This document shows positions 56,383 to 64,000 of a DNA stretch of 64,000 nucleotides, in pieces. Under the pieces are notes generated by a model. It made no database searches. It worked only from the letters and a program-made list of their open reading frames with translations, and was not told the DNA's origin. The stretch lies in contig CAWUHX010000045.1 in assembly GCA_963922205.1 (NCBI GenBank), positions 992,001 to 1,056,000 on the forward strand. The letters run 5' to 3'. The translations under genes were made by a program, and so were the position numbers. How positions within the stretch are numbered: the stretch's first letter is position 1; each line of letters opens with the position of its first letter. Source of the DNA: Romanomermis culicivorax (taxonomy: Eukaryota; Nematoda; Enoplea; Mermithida; Mermithidae).

Positions 56383-59300
56383 TTATACAAAAAAATCAGT
56401 TCCGTTATTATTTGATACCGCAACCGTGGAAATTTTGTTGGCCACTACTCTAAGCGAACCGGATCGCAACTTTTCATCCTGATTTCCGTAACAATGGTTC
56501 ATCATCAAAGCGGAACATATAGACCCATGGCTCCTAAAACTGTGGGAATAACACGTATTATTGTTATTGTTATTCACGTAAATTTGGTTGTTGTTGGTCA
56601 ATTGAGTGACTGCCGACGACCTTTTACCCTTGGTGATCAATCGGCACAAGTTGGCGAAGCTTTTCCTATATTGCCTATTGCACAAAGCGTAGATAAACGG
56701 GTTGATGGCGCTATTGGAATAGCCCAACCAGGTGAAAAAGGTCAACAGGCGGGCCGTCTGTTTCGTGGGGCCGACGAACGACGAATAGACCAAAACGGAC
56801 GAATAGCCCGTCCAACAGAATAAAAAGCACCCGATCACCAATCCGACGGTCCGGATGGTTTTCTTTTCGACCGATACGTGCTTGTTAGAGATTTTACGAC
56901 CGACGGCCGGCGCCTGCCTATGATTAGCCATTAGGCGAGTGTTCTCTTCGGCCGCCAAAGCACCGTTGACGTTGCTGTTCGTCTCTTCATCTTTGGCCGT
57001 CGTCGGTCCTTGATCGCTGTGCACGTATTTAGTGACAGTAATCTGCGGTTGGCGGACGGTTAAGTAGGCAGACCGGCACGTCCAGGTTATGCTGCGGATA
57101 CGGGGCTCGGACGACGAGCATTTGCGCAACGACGCGATTTCCGTGGCAGGATCAGACGAGGCTTTCCTGGAAAAAGATTCAACTCTCATATTCCAGCACA
57201 TGTTGTGAGAATGTATTTCATCAGCAAAAACCTTTTCCACAGTTATTTATCACATTAGTTCATGAGCTTTTTCGATGTAGACAGCTTCTTCAATACAATC
57301 GAAAAATTCATACTGTTGTCTTCGATCGTGAATGCGTTTTTATAACTTCGGTGATAATTACAGCGAGAAGCTGCGTAAACATGACAATAGAAGGTGTTCA
57401 GATATAAATTCTGGGATCATGTGTTAAAATTTAATCAATATTTTATAGCACATAATGATAAGTTTGTGGGCAGATCTTGAATCTTTTATACTCCCTGGTG
57501 AACGAACTACCGATTTTTTCAACACATTTATATAAATTCCAGTGCAAAAAAGACTACTGGGCAAAACTTTCAGTAACCTTACGTTGCTCACGTGAATAAT
57601 TACTTATAGTCTGTTTTTTATAAAATGCATCCAAATAGAAAAGTGACACAAATCAGTACTGTCGTCAAAATCGCTTACATAAAGTTCTTTTTGTAAAATT
57701 TTTAACTCAAAAAGTTGCTAAAGGTTAGGTGAGTATGCTTACAAATTTCCAGTCCTACATGATATTTTGTTTGTCAGAAAATCGCGAAAATCTGAAATAC
57801 TACTTGCTTCCACTTTTATTATTTGGAAGCATTTTCAGAAAAACAGACTATGTAGGCCACCGTCAGGACTGCAACATGGAAAAAGATAATATATAAACAT
57901 AATGCAATGGCCATCACCTGCCCACGGATTACTTTTGGCTTGCTAGTGTTTCGAGGTTCATTTGAAGATTAAGAGTATAGTACATTCGATAGCCCAGAGT
58001 ATAGTCAGTTTTTCTTGAAATGCATTCAAATAAAAAAAGTGGAAAGTAAGTACTACTTCAGATTTTCAACATTTTCACTAAACTGTTTGTCATACAGGGC
58101 TTAAAACCTGTGAGTATACTCAACTGACCTAACTATTTTTTTGAGTAAAAAATTTCATCGTCAAAAGTTTGTGAAAACGATTTCAACGGCAAAGCTAATT
58201 TTTGTCAATTTTCACCTAAGAAGCATTTTATAAAAACAGACTATAGTTATGTTAATCTATAGTTGTTCATTTTCAAATCAGCATAGGCAGAAATTCTTAG
58301 AAATTGGTGGGCAGACAGTGAACCTACGGTGTAGTCTTAGCATTGCGACCATCACAACATTGCCACCATCCCAACATTGCCACCGTCCCAACATTGCCAC
58401 CATCCCAACATTGCCACCATCCCAACATTGCCACCATCCCAACATTGCCACCGAAAATTCCCAACATTGCCACCGTCCCAACATTGCCACTGTCCCAACA
58501 TTGCCACCATTTTTTAAAGTGGTATCATGGATAAATATTTGGTGTAACATAATGAGATACAAACTTGTGAAGCAAACAGGGTGCCTTCAAATTCATGAAA
58601 CATGTGAATTAATCATGCCGTCTTTAATTTTCATTATTTTTTGGAAATGATTGACTTGTGATGGCAGTTGGGGTTGCTTTTTTCGGTGCACGTTTGCACA
58701 ATCAGGGCATTCTGTATGCAATCTCTTCAGGTAGGCTGTAAAGTCTTTCCTGATATTAGCCTCGCGCTATGTACAAGTGGACGAAAGTCTTATGTATGCA
58801 AAAAACGCTTTTGTCGGTTTACAAGATGATGATTTTCGGTCTAGAGTTCGTCGATATTCGGAGCACTTAGTGTACCTGCTTGGTTGAAGTTTTTGATTGA
58901 TTCAGTAAAATTGAGGAAATAAGTTAGAAAATGGAGACACCCAGTTTGCTTCACAAAATCATGTCAGCATGTTATGCCCTCATATGAAATGGTGGCGATG
59001 TTGGGACGGTGGCAATGTTATGATGGTGGCAATATTCGGTTAATGAGATCCGGTGTATAGTTTGCTTTTAGCAAAATGCCTGTAAATTGACTAATGACAG
59101 AAAAGAAGTGCTACCCTCGAAGCCGTTTACACAAGGTTTTTACTGTAGGATTTTTTACTAAAAAATGGTGACGGTTAGTCGAATAAGCTCACAAAATTTC
59201 AATTCTATGCGACATATAGTTAAGTAGGAAATAGTAAAAATATAAAATATTATTACTTGCTTTCCACTCCTAATATTTCGAGATAAACAGACTCTACGTG

Positions 59301-61777
59301 AACTTGAACCTTACTGATCACATTCCAACCATAAAGAAAAAAGGCGAATTTTAATCAGAAAAATGCGATATCATAGAAGAAATAATCAACAGATTTGCTT
59401 GCCATAGTCAAATCCATACTCGCGACAAGATAACAATGTCAAGTTTGGAATAGTAGATACGTTTATAGCATTTGACAAGATTTCGAAACTAAAAAAATAA
59501 AATTGACGGAACAACAACTTTGAAAAACTGAAATTTTTCGGTTAATTACCCAATACTGTCGCTTTTTACGCCCTTCTTCCTTCTATTCGCTCAGTGAAGC
59601 AACTGCCGAAGTGGATCACGGCTGAACTATACCAGATTATTGAAAAAGTGCAAATAATTTGATCGTTAAGTTCTAAAATTGCACGTAGTCTCCAGAGAGA
59701 AAAGAGGTACGAGTAAAATTTGAATTAGATATCGGAAATATGAACGTATGATGTCATTTTTTGCTTCAGTGTTTTCATCATTTATCACAGATTGCCATTT
59801 TCATTATGAAACAGACTCTTTTCCAGAGTTAGGGTCGCATTGAAGGACAAAAAAGTCAGAGATAGAAAAAATTTCATATATTTATATACGCAAAAATAAG
59901 ATATGACCTCCAGCGTTGAGAAATTATGGGAAACTTATTGGAAAACGAAACAGGAAATGAAAAACTGGAAGTGTAAAAACAAACCAAAAAAGACGAAAAT
60001 GAGGATGAAGCTTTTAGCTAAAAACAACGTAATTTTTAACCTGTGTAAGGCAATGAAATCAGTCTGATCCTCACAATAATCAATATACCACTTGATCCTT
60101 CCAGCAATGTTGAATTTCAACATGAAATTATATTGTAAATATTGGATATAGGTTATTTGACCAGAGTGTTATCGGGGAAACAATTTGTTGCAGCCTTCGA
60201 GAAAGAAATAATGTTGAATAAGAAGATAAGATAAATCCCAAGGAGATAAATTCAAAAACAAAAAGAATTGAATATTTTATATATCTATATTTCTGGCGCG
60301 GTTAAGAGTGATGAGAGTTTCGTAAGAATTAAGCTGACGTTTAGCACATTTTACTTGCTGTCGATCTATAGTAGCAGCCATACATGTGCAACGGAAAAAA
60401 TTTGCTCGGATTCAGATTCGATAGGGGATTGGTGTACTTTTTCTGCCATACGACTGAAGTCATGCACCTGTAACACTGGTTTTGATATTGTAATGGGTTT
60501 CCATATGATCAACGCTGACTAGTTTTTTTGATCAAAATTTAAATATACCACACATTTTGTGAAAATTAGTGCTTTTTAGGCCTGATGAACTCGAAAATCT
60601 ACTGGGAGTGGAATCTGATACTGGGCGGCCAGAATTCTGCAAGGTGTCAACAGGTAGGCTGTCTTTGGCCCATACCCTCAAATCTCTCAACAAAATGCGT
60701 GACGCCTTAACGCTTTTAAATTGATACCTCTGCATCGTTCCATTCTTACCTGCTCAAATGGACAGGCGCCCGATTATACGTGTTCACGCGCCTACTGTAG
60801 CCTCCGGCATGCACCCGCAACGTATCTTGACTTTTGACATCGTGCGGGCTTTCTCTTGTCTGCCGATTTGGTGGTGCCTGCCCGGCTACCGAAGCCGATC
60901 GCCCCGAGGCACCTTGCAGCCCCTCCGCCTCCCGTTGCGAATGGCTGGCTTCGTTTTCGGCCGCCATCGCAGCCGTCCACGGCATTGTTTGTTTCCTTTT
61001 GGGCGTCGGCGGCCGTTCGACATTCAAAAAGCCCTCCATAATGGATTTGCGGACTCGCCTAATGCGGCAATAGATTTTCGAATAAAAAATCAAAATAACC
61101 AAAAACGGTACGTAGAAAGACATGGTGGCGTAAAAAACGGCATAAATTTTGTCCGTTATAATTTTGCGGTCGCAAAATTTTGAATATTCAAATTTATAAA
61201 CGCTGCTTTCTTTGCGGCTGATGATGAGTAAAGGTAGAGAGATCAAAATTGATACGGCCCATACCATTAAACTGACGATAAAAATGGCGTTCCTGTTCAT
61301 GATCACTTTATATTTCAACGGGAAACTGATAGCCAAAAATCGATCGATCGTGATCACGACCAGGCTATAAATAGAAGCCGTCCTTAACCAAAAATCTAAC
61401 AACTGCCAAAAAGCACACCAAAATCGATCGGTTTCGTCGCGAAGATAACGGCGATTGTCGATCGAACTTTGTTGTTCATCGCTCGAATCAAAATTCGATA
61501 CAGGTAAAACGAAAATACCCAATAAGAGATCGGCGACGGCTAACGACAAAATCAATAAATTGTTATTCGAATTCCTTAAACGTCGATTAGAAACGATTGC
61601 CAAAATGACGAACGAATTTTCAAGAACGACGGCCAAATTTAGAACCGATAGAATCGATAATCGCGATATTTTGTACAACGACGACGACGAAGAATAATTC
61701 TGCAGTTGACGAGAGTGGTAACCGACGACGGCCGTATCGGACCACGATGATATGTTGTAATCGTATAAAATTGGCAT
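56383..61777 (-). CDS. Biogenic-amine-type GPCR (rhodopsin family), two exons
   Basis: Exon 1 (61777-60750) encodes TM1-TM5 and part of the third loop. Exon 2 (57166-56383) encodes the rest of the loop, TM6, TM7 and the tail. The intron (60749-57167) has gcag|gtaaga and tttttccag, and both sides are phase 2, giving about 603 residues. Landmarks: Asn1.50 in VLENSFVI, Asp2.50 in LAVADLLLGIF, disulfide Cys before TM3, amine-binding Asp3.32 in WQLLDFWLR exactly 17 residues before D3.49, DRF instead of DRY, TM5 SFYVPF, TM6 FCWTG with Gly for the usual Pro6.50, and TM7 WLGYSNSAINPFIY. Asp3.32 and the TM7 motif argue for a dopamine/octopamine/serotonin/histamine-like receptor. The catecholamine Ser5.42 is absent, Ser5.46 present. 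The ligand cannot be named. Confidence 0.88.
57605..57850. mobile_element. MITE 'agtctgttttt' copy c
   Basis: Starts tatagtctgttttttataaaatgc and ends cagaaaaacagactatg. Near-perfect inverted termini with ta at the junctions. In the GPCR intron. Confidence 0.85.
58000..58247. mobile_element. MITE 'agtctgttttt' copy d
   Basis: Starts tatagtcagtttttcttgaaatgc and ends ataaaaacagactatag. In the GPCR intron, 150 bp from copy c. The interior matches copies b and f. Confidence 0.85.
58345..59040. mobile_element. Foldback-like element with minisatellite ends
   Basis: The left end is a tandem array of the 18-mer ccaacattgccaccatcc (about nine copies, 58345-58510). The right end (58989-59035) is the same unit inverted (ggtggcaatgttgggacggt). 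Between them are about 480 bp of unique sequence. No clear target duplication; flanks share cggtgta(t)ag. The build matches the 1793-2734 element. A 133-codon frame across the array is a repeat artefact. Confidence 0.6.
59056..59296. mobile_element. MITE 'agtctgttttt' copy e (diverged)
   Basis: Starts tatagtttgcttttagcaaaatgcc and ends gagataaacagactcta. It abuts the right end of the minisatellite-ended element. Confidence 0.7.
59297..60745. other. GPCR intron, unique AT-rich part
   Basis: No repeat, RNA gene or coding frame that I can support. Confidence 0.5.
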
Positions 61778-62577
61778 GTCCGATAAATACTAAAAATAAA
61801 TTTATAGAGTATGATCCCTTTTTGAAATGCTTCGGTTTTACTTTGAACACGACTGAAGGACGAGTCACACGGAATTGCACTCTTAAAAAAACTTAAGTTT
61901 TTCCACATGAGATCACAAGCCAGGAAACAAATTCCAAGTCAAACATTAAGCACAATTAGTGCCGAAAATGATGCACACTTCTTCAAATCATGTTTTCAAT
62001 TTCTGTTCGGTCAAACACTTTCCGGGTGAGGTCAAAACTCCAATTCCTCACGTCGCTTGATGTAAATTCGAATTCAATACACATTATGGTGGGTTAGTGC
62101 GGCGCGAATGCAAACAAAAATATGGGATTCGGATGTAGGAAAAATACCATTTTTGTAAGTACAAACAATATTAAACCGATCCTTAGTCTGGTACAAATGT
62201 GAGGTAGTAAAAAAATCAGTAATTACATTAGCATTTTTTGCCTCTCGGCCTGACTGTAAAGTTCGCATAATTAAGTATAAAGCAATGAATCTGTCTATAC
62301 TTGATCTCAACAACAATCTGAGGTGCTAAAACGTGCATTGAATAAATCGTTGCTAAACCACAACAACGCTCGTTAGGAAGGAATTTACTTTAAATACCAA
62401 CTGAAATACAAAGTCTGTTTAGCCTTGAGGTTTACAATGCGAAAATTATCTAGGAAAGGATTGCCATCGTATGAGAACCTTGCCATCGTATTAGCAACAG
62501 AAGAGTTCTCAGTGAGTCCTATCGGTTGCGTTCTTTACAGGTCTATACTTTACCACTGAGTGTCAAATGATCCTCTC
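61778..62577. other. Upstream region of the GPCR gene
   Basis: Presumably 5' leader and promoter on the minus strand. No clear TATA box or initiator could be fixed. Overlapping short frames are not supported. Confidence 0.4.
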
Positions 62578-62826
62578 TATAGTTTGTTTTTCTTGAAATG
62601 CTTTTAAATAATGAAAGTGGAGAGCAAGTAGTATTTCAGATTTTTACGGTTTTCTGATAAACGATACATCGTATAGGACTGGAAATTCGTGAGCTTATTG
62701 ACCTAGCCTTTAACCATTATTTAGTAAAAAATTTTACGGTAACAGCCCCATGTAAACGATTTTGAAGACAATACTGATTTGTGTCACTTTTCTATTCGGA
62801 AGCATTTCATAAAAAACAGACTATAG
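62578..62826. mobile_element. MITE 'agtctgttttt' copy f
   Basis: Starts ctatagtttgtttttcttg and ends cataaaaaacagactatag. Closely matches copy b at 14817, including gaaagtgg and tgtgtcacttttctattcgg-like blocks. Confidence 0.85.
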
Positions 62827-63477
62827 TTTTGCAGTTGCTGAAAATGTACTTACGCAATATGGAACGGTAGTGATTCAGTTGCTGGCGCGAAATCATTTCA
62901 AATTGGAATTAGCCAAAAAAGTGTTCCCAAATCAGTTGCAATCACGTTGAAAGTATTGTTCTTATGGAAGGATTTGGAGTCAGCCAAACTCGTGCTAGGT
63001 TCTAATATAACTGTCTATAACATTTTAAAATTTGAAGACCGTCGGAACGTGCTATTGACTCCTGCATAGTAATTTCAATGATAATATTCGCAAATGTTCT
63101 TACATGATTAAAAATGTGCAATTTTCAAGAATATGGGTAGTCCAAGAATACTAATTAAGTTTAGCCTCTATTTACGAATATGTACGAAAACCTCCCACGA
63201 GTTATTTGTGGGTAGGAACCTAGTTTTCCCAAATCTTGCTCAAAATAGGTTGATGGATACAAATCGAAAACAGTTTATCGTAAAAAATCTGCGGCCCCAA
63301 AAATGGTACAACAAAAAGCGGGAAAATAATATTATTCACTATATTTGGCTACTACAATCTTAATTTAGAGTTGCAGCGTTCCTCAATTATCTGTGAATAA
63401 GCAGGATCCTCGAGACAAAGGGAAGAAAAATTGTCAGAATAGCGAAGGGTCAAAAATTGAAGAGAGAAAGAAACGAT

Positions 63478-63670
63478 TGGGGGTCGTTCCCGCGAAAGGC
63501 CCGTTCCCGCGAAAGGCCCGTTCCCGCGAAAGGCTCGTTCCCGCGAAAATTGTATATGTTATACTGTTGTCGTATGTTTATACGTAGGGGGGTTCGTTGC
63601 CGCGAAAGGCTCAGTATGTTATACCGTTGTAGTATGCTTATACGTAGAGGAGCTCGTTCCCGCGAAAACT
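63478..63670. repeat. Short tandem arrays with ttcccgcgaaaggc core
   Basis: Four direct copies of a 17-mer (cgttcccgcgaaaggcc type) at 63485-63550. Further single copies are spaced by a 70-bp unit containing gttatac.gttgt.gtatg.ttatacgta that occurs twice (63559 and 63620). GC-rich islands in AT-rich DNA. Open frames across it are repeat artefacts. Confidence 0.8.
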
Positions 63671-63802
63671 TTATATTATTCTATGGTAGCGTATCTTTTA
63701 TGATAATTCATTAGGATTCTCATTGTGATTCTCATACATTAGGAGTGTATCATTATTTTGTACAGACCTTCAGAACTAAAAGTTTGAGCAAAAAGAAAAT
63801 AC

Positions 63803-64000
63803 CTATATTCCACCGGCAGATCATAGGCATCCGCAACTGGAATTCGACCTTTCTGGAACCATCTCTTTAAACCCGATTTCATCGTTTTATATTCTGGAAG
63901 GTTTTGCTCTATTTCTTGATGCTCGTCATCATTTGCGATTAGTCTGTTAAGTTCGGTATTCATGTTCGTGTGCGCCTCCAACGGTCTTTTGATACCTAAT
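63803..64000 (-). CDS. Partial exon of an unidentified host gene
   Basis: Open to the right edge of the window and ending at a donor, atatag|gtattt (63803/63802). It reads about 65 residues with balanced, non-repetitive composition, including EQNLPEYKTMKSGLKRWFQ and PVADAYDLPVEYR. The base composition (near 45 percent GC) is like that of the GPCR exons. The next exon should lie to the left on the same strand, but I could not find it before 62827. No domain recognised. Confidence 0.5.

Larger units (their letters stand above)
57167..60749 (-). other. GPCR intron loaded with mobile elements
   Basis: 3,583 bp. Holds three copies of the 245-bp MITE (57605, 58000, 59056) and a minisatellite-ended element (about 58345-59040). 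The rest is AT-rich DNA without a supported gene; a short frame 60268-60522 (+) has no homology that I recognise. Confidence 0.8.

Noticed and set aside
58249..58650. 133-codon plus-strand frame with His/Pro/Thr repeats
   Set aside because: It is produced by the 18-bp minisatellite, whose length is a multiple of three, and has no flanking coding signal.
60758..61183. 141-codon plus-strand frame opposite the GPCR
   Set aside because: It is the antisense of GC-rich third-loop codons of the receptor exon.
63478..63670. CRISPR-like array from the cgttcccgcgaaaggc repeats
   Set aside because: The repeats are adjacent or spaced by repeated sequence, not by unique spacers, and the genome is eukaryotic.

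Overview
This is nuclear DNA from an AT-rich, intron-bearing invertebrate animal. The evidence is a two-exon aminergic-type GPCR gene, short GT-AG introns in several genes, and a dense load of eukaryotic transposons (Polinton/Maverick, Ty3/gypsy, PIF/Harbinger, MITEs, foldback-like elements). I see no bacterial genes, CRISPR array, rRNA or convincing tRNA. The phylum cannot be fixed from sequence alone.

Layout. 1-16.9 kb is repeat-rich and almost gene-free. It holds a foldback or MULE-like element with an 11-bp target duplication (1793-2734), a 3.5-kb DNA transposon with long inverted repeats and a decayed transposase-like gene (about 2955-6487), a 1.4-kb TAA-flanked element with an AT-rich core (7745-9144), a decayed PIF/Harbinger copy (10348-11323), small MITEs and a stray copy of a large local repeat. 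16.9-22.4 kb holds two convergent decayed genes that look like DEDD 3'-5' exonucleases. 22.9-30.0 kb is a minus-strand Ty3/gypsy coding region (gag, protease, RT, RNase H, integrase) full of stop codons; I found no LTRs.

30.8-55.5 kb is two tandem copies of a 2.3-2.6-kb repeat. The second copy is interrupted by a nearly complete 19.7-kb Polinton/Maverick (34132-53868) with 0.78-kb terminal inverted repeats and a 6-bp target duplication (tatatg). Its minus-strand genes are the double jelly-roll major capsid protein, a pVI/pX-like basic protein, the penton-like minor capsid protein, a small membrane protein, an adenain-like protease, a chromodomain integrase, a packaging ATPase and several conserved or unknown proteins. 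On the plus strand lie a protein-primed family B DNA polymerase in 11 exons and, near the left terminus, an unusual GC-rich gene whose product resembles an HMG box. Polymerase and integrase carry frameshifts or a stop, whereas the capsid, protease and ATPase frames are open. The copy therefore looks recently inserted and replication-defective, unless the breaks are assembly errors.

55.5-64 kb is the host end. It has a 393-bp tandem duplication, then the minus-strand GPCR gene (exon 1 61777-60750, exon 2 57166-56383) whose 3.6-kb intron has collected three copies of a 245-bp MITE and a minisatellite-ended element. At the right edge lies one exon of an unidentified minus-strand host gene.
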